From: JANXQG01 sp963709175
GTDB taxonomy: Bacteria > Planctomycetota > Planctomycetia > Pirellulales > Thermoguttaceae
DNA: 64,000 nucleotides
Assembly (NCBI GenBank): GCA_963709175.1
Contig: CAVPVK010000007.1
Coordinates: 1,612,001-1,676,000 of the forward strand
Reading direction: 5' to 3'
The notes beneath the pieces are model-generated. The model was not told the origin of the DNA and did not search any database. It saw nothing but the letters and a program-made list of their open reading frames with translations. Below, piece after piece: positions 52,450 through 63,173 of this stretch; positions within the stretch are counted from its first letter, which is position 1; each line of letters starts with the position of its first letter. The position numbers and the translations under genes were made by a program.

Positions 52450-52791
52450 CTACTGCTTCGGATCGCGAAGATAACGGCGAATATGGACTTCGGCGATTGT
52501 CAGCAGGCCCTCGCCGATCATCGTTTCCAGGACCGGAAGAAGCGGCTCGATCCGTTCGGCAAGGTCGATGATCTCGATCCGCACGGGAAGGTTTTCCGAG
52601 AGTTCCAGGAGCCGGGCCGTATGCAGGTGGCCACCGCCGCCGTAACCCTCCACGCAGCGGACCACCGTGGCGCCTGCGACGCCGCGCTCCTTGCACAGCC
52701 CGACTATGGCCGCATACAACGGCCTGCCGTGCCACTGGTCGGTGCTGTTCACGTAGATCGTCACGAGCGTGGCGTCGGTTTCGATTTTCAC
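52450..52791 (-). CDS. DUF190 protein
   Basis: 113 residues from GTG 52791, AGGA 8 bp upstream. The pattern VTIYVNSTDQWHGRPLYAAI, CKERGVAGATVVRCVEGYGG and the following IEIIDLAERIEPLLPVLE are typical of DUF190, a small ferredoxin-like (PII-related) fold. It follows the fluoride channel gene by 11 bp, a common arrangement, so it may regulate fluoride export or bind a ligand. No other domain. Confidence 0.82.
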   Translation of the reverse strand: MKIETDATLVTIYVNSTDQWHGRPLYAAIVGLCKERGVAGATVVRCVEGYGGGGHLHTARLLELSENLPVRIEIIDLAERIEPLLPVLETMIGEGLLTIAEVHIRRYLRDPKQ

Positions 52792-52802
52792 GCGTTTCGT
52801 TC

Positions 52803-53264
52803 CTAGCGCTTGGAGACGGGAAAGAGTATGCCAGCCAACGTGGCCGCGATCACCACGCCGAGGAAGCCGGCGGCCACGCTGCCGAAGACGTTCAGTGAAG
52901 CCATGGCGAAACTGCGGTCGCGAACGAGCTTGAAGGTCTCCCACTCGAACGTCGAGAAGGTCGTGTAGCCGCCGCAGAATCCGGTGCCGAAGAGAAGATA
53001 CCAGTCTCGATAGTCTGGCAACCTCTCCAGGACGATGACGGCCGCCAGGCCGAGAATGAAGGAGCCGCTCACGTTGATCACGAACGTGCCCAGGGGAAAG
53101 CCCTTCGCCCAGGAGACTTCGTCGAGCCAGCGCGCGAGCCAATAGCGGGCATTGGTGCCGATGCCTCCTCCCAGCATCAGCACGAAGACCTTGCTAGTGG
53201 CCACAATCCAAAACCACGTTCCTACTTGCGAAATCCACTCTTTCAATCTCATCCTCCCAATCAT
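52803..53264 (-). CDS. crcB: Fluoride channel CrcB/Fluc
   Basis: 153 residues with four transmembrane helices and the family motifs: GGGIGTNARYW, GTFVINVSGSFILG and GFCGGYTTFSTFEWET, the last lining the fluoride pore. It works as an antiparallel dimer in the inner membrane letting fluoride out. An N-terminal extension of ~25 residues precedes the first helix; ATG 53252 is a possible alternative start. I see no fluoride riboswitch in the upstream 90 bp. It is followed by DUF190. Confidence 0.9.
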   Translation of the reverse strand: MIGRMRLKEWISQVGTWFWIVATSKVFVLMLGGGIGTNARYWLARWLDEVSWAKGFPLGTFVINVSGSFILGLAAVIVLERLPDYRDWYLLFGTGFCGGYTTFSTFEWETFKLVRDRSFAMASLNVFGSVAAGFLGVVIAATLAGILFPVSKR

Positions 53265-53439
53265 TAGAACTTTAGCATGGTAATCGGATTTTCAAGCCCT
53301 AAATGGCGAGATAAATCCTTGTGCCGTGCTGATTGCCCGCAGTGAGGCCTGAATGGAACGTTCTTCGCCGCTGGACAATCGGTATTTGCGATTGTATAAC
53401 CCTGGAACCAGCAACGCGACGAAAAGGAGCCGACCAACG

Positions 53440-53868
53440 ATGGAGAAGATCTCCCCCATGACGGGGCGATTGGCAACTTGCCTGGCTCTACTCCTATGCA
53501 CCGGCTTTCTTCCCGGATGCTACCGGCCAGAGCCCATCACGCAACCGGTGATCTCCTTCGATCAGCATATACTCTGGTTGGTTGGTGACGTCGACGATCG
53601 GTCCTCCTCACCGGGGGAGCTCAGGCTTGTGAAGCGCGTCTTCGCCTTCGGCCACGAACCCTCGGATAAAGTCTTGCCGCGCTACGCGGCGTTTCGCTAC
53701 AAGGGTAAGAATCCCGTGCAGAACGGCGACTCAGCCACCGTTACCGTCATTTTCGCGGACGCCAAGACGGGCAAACCGGCTGGCGAGGCGCAGTGGTCCG
53801 CGTCAAAACTCAAGGGCACATGGAGACTCGTCGACGCTCCGTTGCCGGACGAAGAGCTAGCGCCGTAG
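53440..53868 (+). CDS. Lipoprotein, unknown
   Basis: 142 residues from ATG 53440 with AAAAGGAG 10 bp before. Lipobox FLPGC follows a hydrophobic stretch (LATCLALLLCTGFLPGC). The mature domain is mixed alpha/beta (DQHILWLVGDVDDR, FRYKGKNPVQNGDSATVTVI) without known motif. It stands divergent to the fluoride channel gene. The in-frame ATG at 53353 lacks a ribosome site and is rejected. Confidence 0.6.
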   Translation: MEKISPMTGRLATCLALLLCTGFLPGCYRPEPITQPVISFDQHILWLVGDVDDRSSSPGELRLVKRVFAFGHEPSDKVLPRYAAFRYKGKNPVQNGDSATVTVIFADAKTGKPAGEAQWSASKLKGTWRLVDAPLPDEELAP

Positions 53869-53891
53869 GGCTATGGCCGAAGGCAACGCGG

Positions 53892-54359
53892 TTACCAAGG
53901 GTTCCCGAAGGCAGTGGGAATTTGGCAAGTGGATGAGGAAGACGCAAGAGCCCGACCGCGGACCGACGGATCTTGTCTGGCTCTCATTGTCCATAACGTC
54001 AATACGTTGAATGCCTCAAGCCAACGGGCTTCTACAGCAGGCGGGAACCGTTTCTGCCCTGACTCCACCGCGCCTTTGCCGGCCTGGACCAAAAGCTGGT
54101 GCGCTGTCTTCAGTTCATCCAGTATTGGCCCAAGGTGCTCAACGATGCCCGCTGCTCGCGCTTCATCGATGGCCGCTGAATGGAGAATTTCAAATCGGTT
54201 GCTGCGAAGCTCGGCCCAATCCAACGGCCAGTCAAGCCAATCTAACGCCCTCGCCGTCTTGGCACCTGCTGTGGGGCTGGCGTACTCATCGCGGATTGCA
54301 TTGGCAAGTGCCGTCCTTTGATTCCGAGCAACGGCCAGAAGATCGCCTAGGGTTGACAT
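53892..54359 (-). CDS. Soluble helical protein, unknown
   Basis: 155 residues from ATG 54359, which has the very strong AAGGAGGGA 6 bp upstream. Mostly helix (MSTLGDLLAVARNQRTALAN, AAIDEARAAGIVEHLGPILD), Ala/Leu-rich, no signal or motif. Converges with the lipoprotein gene, ending 23 bp from it. Function unknown. Confidence 0.6.
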   Translation of the reverse strand: MSTLGDLLAVARNQRTALANAIRDEYASPTAGAKTARALDWLDWPLDWAELRSNRFEILHSAAIDEARAAGIVEHLGPILDELKTAHQLLVQAGKGAVESGQKRFPPAVEARWLEAFNVLTLWTMRARQDPSVRGRALASSSSTCQIPTAFGNPW

Positions 54360-54662
54360 GCGACTCCCTCCTTTCGAAATCAAGTCTGGGACAACTCGAT
54401 CTTCAGTCCATCGGACTGCATGACACAACTAATTATCGCCGGCGATTGTTAAGATTCGATTAGGCGGCCGTTAGAAATCGGACAAAACAGATTGAGCTGG
54501 GGGCATTTTTGCTTTGCTAGGGTTGGTCCGGATTGCCACTTGTGGGGGCTAGCGGTGCATTTTCTCGCGCGGAGGAGTGGTCATCGAAAACACGGAAAAT
54601 CCGTCCGGGGCACCGACCACTTCCGCGGTTGCGCCGTTCTTCGGGGGAGTAGCGGTCACCGA
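54360..54662. other. Intergenic region, nothing recognised
   Basis: 303 bp between the helical protein and the WD40-like gene. Several weak inverted repeats; no gene, tRNA or clear promoter. Confidence 0.4.
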
Positions 54663-55625
54663 CTAGTGGGACGCAGTGCGATAGAGCACCACCGCCCGCG
54701 TGGTGCCGACGGCCAGTACCGAGCCGTCATGCGAGAAGACGGCATACTGCGGCGCGCCGGGCTTCGGCTCGAGCTTTTCACGCTGTTTACCCGATTTTGC
54801 GTCCCACAGCCGCACCGTGTAATCTTCACCGGCCGAGACGAGCGTCTTCCCGTCGGGCGAAAAAGCCACGCTAGCCACGCGGTCGGAATGGAGGTCGCCC
54901 GACCATTTGAGCTTACCGCTTTTGCTGACCCACACAGTGAACTTTTTGCCCTGGGCCAGCGCCACCGAAGTTCCGTCCGGCGAGAGCGCCATACGGTAGA
55001 TCTTGTCGCCGTCGACCTGAAAGATGCGAAGGGGCCTGAATGTCTTGGCGTCCCACAAGGCCACCGAGTTGTCGTCGTCGCTGGCCGCCGCGAGGACGCG
55101 GCCGTTGGCCGAGTAGCAGCCGGCGGTCATCATCGCATTGGGATGTGCCGGCAGTCTCGCCAGGCTGCGGCCCGAGGCAGCGTCGACAATGGCGACGGCC
55201 CCATAGCGTCCGGTCGCCAAGCTGTGGCCATCGGGCGCGAACATCGCCCAGTGTGGTTCCGACGGCAGGTCAGTCAGCTTGCGGCCCGTCTTTGTGTCCC
55301 AGATCGAGAAATGCACGCCAGGCGGCTCCGACGTAACCGACGTTGCCGCCACCGACTTGCCGTTCGGCGCGAATGAAACCGAGGTATAAACGTCTCGCAA
55401 CGGCTCTAGCGTGAATGAAACGGTTCTCCGTGCCACGTCACAGAGCTTCAACGGGCCGTTGAAGTCGGATGCCGCGATTATCGTCTTGTCGTCCGGCGAG
55501 AAGGCGAGCTGCCCGGCGCGCACTTCGATCGAGCCGGATTGGGTCAGGCCTGCAGCCACAAGTGCGCCAGTCGGGGTAACGGCCAGTGACGCAAAACCAA
55601 TCGCGATCGATGCAAGCAGTCTCAT
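54663..55625 (-). CDS. Exported WD40-like repeat protein
   Basis: 320 residues from ATG 55625 (GGAGAACCG upstream); signal peptide to about residue 23. At least seven beta-propeller units follow, with typical WD ends (VASVAFSPDGKTLVSAGEDY, VRLWDAKSG, VALWDAKTF, FSIWDTKTGR). Such exported propellers bind partner proteins or ligands in the planctomycete periplasm. No enzymatic domain. No operon partner is evident. Confidence 0.78.
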   Translation of the reverse strand: MRLLASIAIGFASLAVTPTGALVAAGLTQSGSIEVRAGQLAFSPDDKTIIAASDFNGPLKLCDVARRTVSFTLEPLRDVYTSVSFAPNGKSVAATSVTSEPPGVHFSIWDTKTGRKLTDLPSEPHWAMFAPDGHSLATGRYGAVAIVDAASGRSLARLPAHPNAMMTAGCYSANGRVLAAASDDDNSVALWDAKTFRPLRIFQVDGDKIYRMALSPDGTSVALAQGKKFTVWVSKSGKLKWSGDLHSDRVASVAFSPDGKTLVSAGEDYTVRLWDAKSGKQREKLEPKPGAPQYAVFSHDGSVLAVGTTRAVVLYRTASH

Positions 55626-56040
55626 CGGTTCTCCATTTCCGAGGTTGTCATGGCATGCGATACAGGCACTGTACCCGAGATTTCCCATTCGCGCTGAGCC
55701 TGGAACCGATCCGGGCTTCTTCGGCCATCTTACCGCAGCGTTCCGCCTCGCGTCTAGCGCCCGCGCGTATTGCCGGTGTGGGTGTCGTAATTCAAGGGCC
55801 TCCTGGAGCCCGGCTTACACCCGCTCAACTTCTGGCACCCTCTGGACAGTTCGGCGCGCCCCTCTTTTGGCTTTTGTGCGCGGCTGTGGGCACACGTCAC
55901 CCCCTCCGCCGCGTCCAAAAAGCCGCTTAGCCCGCCAGAATGACAGGTAACCGATTAAGGCAACGACCGGTGGCCACGGCAAATCCAAGCTCGGGATAGC
56001 CTGACGTGGAAGCGGGGTAAGTTGTCGGTTCTCCGTCGCC
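55626..56040. other. Intergenic region, nothing recognised
   Basis: 415 bp between the WD40-like gene start and the PEP-CTERM gene stop, both on the minus strand. It should hold the WD40-like gene's promoter; no clear pair seen. No repeats other than low complexity. Confidence 0.4.
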
Positions 56041-59000
56041 TCAACTTCTTCGCCGCCGCCACGCTGCAACCGCCGCGACAATTCCAGCTACGGCCAAGAT
56101 CGCCAGGGTTCCCGGTTCGGGCACGGACGCAACCGCTCCGGCTGGCGAAGCGTTGGCCAAGGGGTGCGCCGGTTACCGTGGGATCGAAGATGAACACGCC
56201 GCCCGCGCCGACGGCCAAGTTCGACCCGTCGGCTAGGGCGGTATTGGCGGTCACGATCAGCTTACCGACCTCGACATAAGTGCCGCCCGTATAACTGTTG
56301 GTGCCGCTGAGGATCAACATGCCCTCGCCCGGCTCGGTCAAACTGCCGGGGCCGCCGACCTGTAAGCCTCCGACGCCGGAAATAGGCCCGGCGAGGGTTA
56401 ATGTGTTGCCACTGGTGTCGAAAACCGCATTACTTCCGGGCGTGCTGAGCACGATGGGCACGATGGTCGAAAAGCTCGACGCGGCCTGGAATGTTCCCCC
56501 GCTGAAATTGAAGGCCGCGCTGCCGGAACCCTGGGTCAAACCAGAAAGACTCAGCAAGCCGCCGGTCATCCCCGAAGTCGAGTCGCTGAAGGTAAGGGTC
56601 CCCAGGCCCAGGTTGACTTGTCCCGTGCCCGAGAGTTGCAGTCCGTTCGTCAGATTGATCGCGCCGCTTGGGGCGGCGGTAATGATCCCCTGGCAGACGA
56701 CTGCGTCCGTGATCGTCCCCCATCCGCCGAATCCCGTGCCGGCGGGCACCATCAATGTCGTCCCTAGCGTGTGCGTGAGGCCGAGGTTGGAATAGCTTTG
56801 GAAGGCCGTGGCCGGATTGAAACCCGGGGGCACGATCACGAGGGAATTGGGGCCGACGGAAAGCGACGCGGACGGGGAAATGACAACGCTGCCCGTCAGG
56901 TCAACTATGGAATTGCTGGCCTGGATAGTCGCCGTCGTCGTGCCGCCGCCGCAGTTCAATGTTCCACCGGCGGTCGCCAATCCGCCGTTAACCTCAAGCA
57001 CCCCGCCGCTGAACACATAGCTGCCGCCGCTCAGATTGATGTAGGCGGCCATGTTGGTCCCGCCCGACTGCATGAAGCTGCCGCTGCCGAAGTTGCCGAT
57101 GTACTCCTTCGTCGCGCTAAGCAGTCCGCTGCCGCTCAGATTATACGTTCCGCTGCCGCTATCGTATCCGAGGTACAGAGTAGTGGTCACCGCATGGGTT
57201 CCGCCCGTCTGCGTGAAGCTGCCGGTTCCGCCGTCGTAGTATCCGAGATACTCCGTGCCAGCGGAAAGCACTCCGCTGCCACTCAGGTCATACGTCCCGG
57301 GACCCTCGTATCCAACGTCGAGGACGGACACGGAATGGGTCCCGCCCGTCTGCGTGAAGCTGCCGCTTCCGGGGTAGCCGATGTACTCCGTGCCAGCGGA
57401 AAGCACTCCGCTGCCACTCAGGTCATACGTCCCGGAACCCCTGTATCCAACGTCGAGGACGGACACGGAATGGGTCCCGCCCGTCTGTGTGAAGCTACCG
57501 CCGTCGTAGGTTCCGATGTACTCCGTGCCCGCGGAGAGCACTCCGTTTCCACTCAGGTCGTACGTCCCGGAACCCTCGTATCCAACGTCGAGGACGGACG
57601 CGGAATGGGTCCCACCCGACTGGGTAAAGCTGCCGGTTCCCACTTCGAAGCCGATGTACTCAGTCGCCGCCGTGAGCAGGCCGCCCGACTGCGCGAAGCT
57701 GCCCGTGCCCGACGAGCCGACGATCAGCGAGGCCGCCGCCAGCGATCCGCTGCTCATCCCCGAGGCGGTATCGTTGACGGTGAGAGTCCCCAAACCCAAG
57801 TTGACTTGCCCCGTGCCCGAGAGCTGCAGTCCGTTCGTGAAATTGATGGCGCCGCTTGGCGTGGCGGTGGTGGTCCCCTGGCAAATGACGGGATCCGTAA
57901 TCGTGCCCCATCCGCCGAATCCGCTGCCGGCCGGCACCGTCAATGTCGTCCCCTGGGTGTGCGTCAGGCCGAGGTTGGAATAGCTTTGAAAGGCCGTGGC
58001 CGGATTGAACCCCTGGGGAACGATCAAAAGGGAATAGGGTCCGATGACGAGCGACGTGGATGCGGTGTTGACGACGCTGCCCGAGAGGTCGACGATCGAA
58101 CTACTGCCGGCCATGATCGTCGTGCCGCCGCCGTTCAATGTTCCACCGGCGGTCGCCAATCCGCCGTTGACCTCAAGCACCCCGCCGCTGAACACATAGC
58201 TGCCGCCGCTGAGATTGACGTATGCGGCCATGTTGGTCCCGCCCGACTGCGTGAAGCTGCCGCTGCCGGAGTTGTCGATGTACTCCCGAGTTGCGCAAAG
58301 CAGGCCGCTGCCGCTGAGGTTATACGTTCCGCTGCTGCCGGCCCTGTATGCGAGGTACAGAGAGCCGGACACCGCATCGGTCCCGCCCGACTGCGTGAAG
58401 TTGCCGGCGCCGGAGTTGCCGATGTACAACGCACCTGCGGTAAGCAGGCCGCTGCCGCTGAAGTTATACGTTCCGCTGCTGCCGGTCCTGTATCCGAGGT
58501 ACAAAGAGCCGGACACCGCATCGGTCCCACCCGACTGCGTGAAGCTGCCGGCTGCCGGAGTTGCCGATGTACAGCGTACCTGCGGAAAGCAGGCCGCTGC
58601 CGCTCAGGGTATACGTTCCGCTGCTGCCGGTCCTGTATCCGAGGTACAGAGATCCGGACACCGCATCGGTCCCGCCCGACTGCGTGAAGTTGCCGGCGCC
58701 GGAGTTGCCGATGTACAACGCACCTGCGGTAAGCAGGCCGCTGCCGCTGAAGTTATACGTTCCGCTGCTGCCGGTCCTGTATCCGAGGTACAAGAGCCGG
58801 ACACCGCATCGGTCCCGCCCGACTGCGCGAAGCTGCCGGTGCCGGAGCTGCCGATGTACGCATAGGCTGCGGCAAGCTGGCTGCTGTTGCTCATCCCCGA
58901 GGCGGTATCATTGACCGTGAGGGTTCCCGAACCCAAGGCAACTTGTCCCTTGCCCGAGAGCTGCAGTCCGTTCGTCAGATTGATGGCGCCGCCGGTGGTG

Positions 59001-61603
59001 GCGGCAATCATCCCCTGGCAGTTGACGGGACCCGTGATCGTCGCCGCCGGCACGCTGAAACCTTGTCCGCTCCCCACCATCAAGGTCGACCCGCTGACAT
59101 CGGTGATGCCGGCGTTGTCAAAGACGTGGAATGCCGCCGCAGCAGACAGCGAAGGCACGATCACCAGGGAGTTAGCGCCGGCATAGAGCGACATGGACGC
59201 GGTGTCGCCGACCATGTTCGTGAGATCGACCAGCGCATTGCTGCCGGCCACGATCGTCGCTGCGCCGCCGGAGCAGTTCAAGGTTCCGCCGGCCGTTTCC
59301 AAGACGCTGTTGACCTCGAGCACCCCGCCGCCGAGCAGATAGCTGCCGCCGCCCCTGAGGCTGACGGTTCCGGCCATGTTGGTCCCGCCCGTCTGCTGGA
59401 AGAGGGAGGCGGTGATCTGCTCGGAGGCAGTTACCGACAGCAGGCCGCTGCCGTTGAGGCTATACGTTCCGCTGCTGAGGACCAGCGTTGAGGAGACGGA
59501 ATCGGTTCCGCCCGACTGCGTGAAGCTGCCGGTGCCGGAATAGCTGCCGATGGATTCCGTAGTTGTGGTGAGCAGGCCGCTGCCGCTGAGGTTATAGGAT
59601 CCGCGGCTGCCGAAGCCTCCGACATCCAGAGCGGAGGAAACGGAATGGGTCCCGCCCGTCTGCGTGAAGAGCGCGGAGAGCCCGCTGCTGGCGACGCCGA
59701 TGTCCTCTGAGCCTACGGAAAGCAGTCCGCTACCGCTCAGGCTATACGTTCCGCCGCCATAATCGTTTCCGAGTGTGAGGGTGGACACCGTATGGGTCCC
59801 GGCCGACTGCGTGAAGGTGCCGATTCCGGCGTAGCCGATGCTCTCTGTGCCTACGGAAAGCAGGCCTCTGCCACTCAGGTTATAGGTTCCAGTACCTCCA
59901 TATCCGAGGTAGAGAGCGGACACGGAATTGGTTCCGCCCGACTGGGTGAAGCTGCCGGTGCCGACGCCGCCGGTGCCGACGCTGCCGACGTACGCAGAGG
60001 CCGCGGCAAGCTGGCTGTTGCCGCTCATCCCCGAAGTGGAATCGTTGATGGTCAGGTTTCCCGAACCCAAGTTGATTTGTCCCGTGCCCGAGAGCTGCAG
60101 TCCGTTCGTCAGATTGATGGCACCGCCGGCGGTGGCGGTAATCATCCCCTGGCAGTTGACGGGACCCGTGATCGTCGCCGCCGGCACGCTGAAACCTTGT
60201 CCGCTCCCCACCGTCAAGATCGACCCGCTGACACAGGTGATGCCGGCGTTCTCAAAGACGTGGAATGCCGCCGCAGCGGACGCAGAAGGCATGATCACCA
60301 GGGAATTGGGGCCGGCATAGAGCGACGTGGAGGCGGCGTTGCCGACCATGCCCGATAGGTCGAGCAGCGCATTGCTGCCGGCCACGATCGTCGCCGAACC
60401 GCCGCCGCAGTTCAAGGTCCCGCCGGCCGTCTCCAAGACGCTGTTGACCTCGAGCATCCCGCCGCTGAGATTGTAGAGGCTGCTTGCCCCGGAGCTTGCG
60501 CCGGGAAGATAAAGATTCGTGGTCGAATTCGTGCCGCCGGATTGCGTGAAGCTGCCGCTTCCGGAATAGCCGATGTACTCAGTCGGCGCCGTGAGCAGGC
60601 CGTTGCCGCTGAGGTTATAGGTTCCACTACTGTAGTTGTATCCGAGGTACAGAGTGCCGGACACCGCATGGGTCCCGCCCGACTGCGTAAAGCTGCCGCT
60701 GCCGGAATAGCCAACGTACTCAGTCGCCGACGTGAGCAGGCCGCTGCCGCTGAGGTTATACTTTCCGCTGCTGCCGGTGGCGAATCCGAAGTACAGAGCG
60801 TCGAAGACCGTATGGGTCCCGCCCGTCTGCGTGAAGCTGCCGCTGCCGGAGTTGCCGATGGACTCCGCACCTGTCGTGAGCAGGCCGCTGCCGCTGAGGT
60901 TGTACTTACCGCTGCTGCCGGTACCGATGTAGCCGAGGTACAGCTCCCCGCCGGAGGCCGAATTGGTTCCGCCCGTCTGCGTGAAGCTGCCGCTTCCGGA
61001 GTAGCCGATGTACTCATTATATATTGGCAGGACGCCGCCGCTGAGGTTGTAGGTTCCGCTGCTGCCGGTGTTGCTTCCGAGGAACAGATTGGAGTCGACC
61101 GAATTGGTCCCGCCCGTCTGCGCGAAACTACCGCTGCCGGAGTTGCCGATGTACAGCGTACCTGCGGAACACAGGCCGCTGCCGCTCAGGATATACGTTC
61201 CGCTGCTGCCGGTGTTATACCCAATGTCCAATTCCGTCGACGCCGTATTGGTCCCGCCCGATTGCATGAAGCTGCCCGTGCCGGAGTTGCCGACATACTC
61301 ATAGCCCGTTGTCGTCAGGTTGCCGGCGGTCATCAGAACCGTTCCGCTCCCCGCGCCGCTGCCCAGCGCAAGCGTGCCGCAAGTCTCGCCAGGCTGCGTG
61401 ATCGTGGCCGTCCCGCCATTCGCAATCATGGCCGAATCGCTGGCCGTTGGCACGGCATTGCCGCTCCAGTTTGCGCTGTTCGACCAGTCGAGGGCGGGCG
61501 AGGAATTTAGCCAGGTCAGGTCTGCTCCCCAGGCTTCACAGGCCCCAAGGACTGCCGCGATTGCCAGAAGAGCGATTGTCAAGTGTCGGGCCGGTATTTT
61601 CAT
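56041..61603 (-). CDS. Very large PEP-CTERM beta-repeat protein (three frameshifts)
   Basis: Start ATG 61603 with AGGAG 6 bp before; signal peptide ends WGA. About 1850 residues of repeating strands (GSGSFTQSGGTN, LYLGYNTGSSGTYNLSGSGL, TEYIGNSGSG), i.e. PEP-CTERM/autotransporter-type repeats likely forming a long beta-helix. One-base shifts lie at 58792-58793 and 58550-58551 (mutually compensating) and at 56155-56158. Correcting the last reveals the sorting signal: VPEPGTLAILAVAGIVAAV then AAWRRRRS and TGA at 56041. PEP-CTERM proteins are anchored or exported by exosortase systems. Surface adhesin or matrix role is likely. Confidence 0.8.
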
Positions 61604-61792
61604 TTTTCACTCCTGGGTTGAGCCGCAGTTGCGCGGCAATGTCTTGTCGAAAAAGGCTGAACGAGTCGTCCCTGAGACGGTTACCAACGGCCAACGGTTT
61701 TGTCGCGACGCTTTGCAATCCCGTGCAATAGACCGCCGACGGCGAGCACTCAACTTCACGCCCGCCGTTTCCCCCTCCGCGATTTACTGCGC

Positions 61793-63022
61793 TCAGGGGT
61801 TCTGCAGGAGGTACGTCCCGTCGATGTTGGCCGTGCTTCCGTTCAAACCCGACTCGTCGGTGTTGTTGATGGTATTGGCGACCGTGAACGAATCGAGGTA
61901 GACGGTGGCCGCTGGATACCCTGGATAAATGTAGATGCCGCCGCCCTGGCCGGTGAAGACGCTGCTAACGGGGGCGGCCTCCGAAGCCGAGTTGCCCTGC
62001 ACGATGCAGCTTGTCAGGGTGGCGGTGCCTCCGTACAGGAACAGCCCGCCTCCGTAGGCGCCGCCGCCCGACAATCTACCGGTGTTGGGTGCCGTAGCGG
62101 CGTTGCCGTCCAGGGTCGCGTTGGTCAGGTTCAGCGTAACGCCGGAGGCATACATCCCACCGGCGTAAGCGTAGCCGGCCGTGTACGGAAAGCCGCTGCT
62201 GCTGCCGGCGCCCGCTCGGGCAGTATTGTTGTCCAGCGTCGCATTGGTCACGGTGACAGTACCGCCGATGGCAGCAAGCCCGCCACCAAAAGCGTTACAA
62301 GACATCGTGCCTACGGCCTCGTTGTTCTGGATGATCGTGCCCCCCTCCAGCGTGACCGCACCGAAATAGGAAAAGATGCCGCCGCCAGCGGCGTCTGCTG
62401 CAGTAGCAAGGCTGGCCTCGGCCACGTTGTTCTGAACTGTCACGGCATTCAGGACGAGCGTACCCTGGTTGTAGATGGCCCCGCCTCTCGCCGCGACAGC
62501 CCCTGGACCCGCCGGGTTCGGGGATCCCTCAGACCCGCTGAAACCCGGGATATGGCCTCCCTGCAGCGTCAGGTTCTCCAGGGTTAGCGAGCCCCCGCTA
62601 GCCACTTGGAGCAGGCGGAAAAACGACGTGACCGAGCTCCGCTCGATGGTGTCGCCGTTGCCGACGATGGTCAGGTTGTCCTTGGCGGCAATGACGGGCA
62701 GGCCGTTCACGTTGAGGCCGGTGACACCGCTTACGCTGCTATTGTTGACCGCCGTCAAGACGTAGGGCGAAGTGCTCGGGGCTGTCAGGGTAATCGTGTT
62801 CGATCCACCAGCCGTGTTGGCGGCGTTGATGTCGGCGATCAGGGTCGGGACCGTGGCCGCGGTGAGGCTCAAACCGGACATCAGCGTGCGGCCTTCCAAT
62901 CGTTCCAGCTTCAGCCTTCGGCCGGGCTGGCGTTTGGCCGGCGGACGCTGGCGCCGTGTCCGGCCGGCAGGGTTTCGCGCGGAGCCCGAGGGCAACGAGG
63001 ATAACCAAGATAAGAGCGACAT
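61793..63022 (-). CDS. Surface beta-helix protein with LEPR-XLL-like leader
   Basis: 409 residues from ATG 63022 (AAAGGAGATG with ideal spacing). The N-terminus has a basic-rich leader with the planctomycete-type LERLEGRTLMS motif near residue 45. The rest is a polymorphic right-handed beta-helix: GGAIYNQGTLVLNAVTVQNN, GGGLAAIGGTVTVTNATLDN, GGGLFLYGGTATLTSC. Similar to Pmp/adhesin-like 'choice-of-anchor' proteins. The end (STANIDGTYLLQNP) has no membrane anchor, so it may be truncated or secreted. The mechanism of this leader is not established here. Confidence 0.7.
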   Translation of the reverse strand: MSLLSWLSSLPSGSARNPAGRTRRQRPPAKRQPGRRLKLERLEGRTLMSGLSLTAATVPTLIADINAANTAGGSNTITLTAPSTSPYVLTAVNNSSVSGVTGLNVNGLPVIAAKDNLTIVGNGDTIERSSVTSFFRLLQVASGGSLTLENLTLQGGHIPGFSGSEGSPNPAGPGAVAARGGAIYNQGTLVLNAVTVQNNVAEASLATAADAAGGGIFSYFGAVTLEGGTIIQNNEAVGTMSCNAFGGGLAAIGGTVTVTNATLDNNTARAGAGSSSGFPYTAGYAYAGGMYASGVTLNLTNATLDGNAATAPNTGRLSGGGAYGGGLFLYGGTATLTSCIVQGNSASEAAPVSSVFTGQGGGIYIYPGYPAATVYLDSFTVANTINNTDESGLNGSTANIDGTYLLQNP

Positions 63023-63108
63023 GGTAAACATCTCCTTTGTCGAACCGGCCTGCGATATAATAGTCGCAGCAATCGCTCCGTGCGCAGACCGAGCGCCGGG
63101 GCTTGCCG

Positions 63109-63157
63109 GGCCGGTGAGACTTCTGCTTGGTGGCTGAGACTCACCGGCCGATTTTTT
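63109..63157 (+). terminator. 10-bp perfect hairpin with T6 on the plus strand
   Basis: GGCCGGTGAG (63109-63118) and CTCACCGGCC (63140-63149), then GA and TTTTTT (63152-63157). On the minus strand it follows the TPR gene stop as a hairpin without U-run. It may insulate the TPR gene from the surface-protein gene. Confidence 0.6.
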
Positions 63158-63173
63158 CCCACGTTTGGGCTAA

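Noticed and set aside
53265..53352. Fluoride riboswitch upstream of crcB
   Set aside because: The conserved GGCGATGG-type core is not present on the minus strand.
56771..58687. 638-residue plus-strand open frame
   Set aside because: Shadow of the PEP-CTERM repeat gene on the minus strand; the repeats explain the long open frame.
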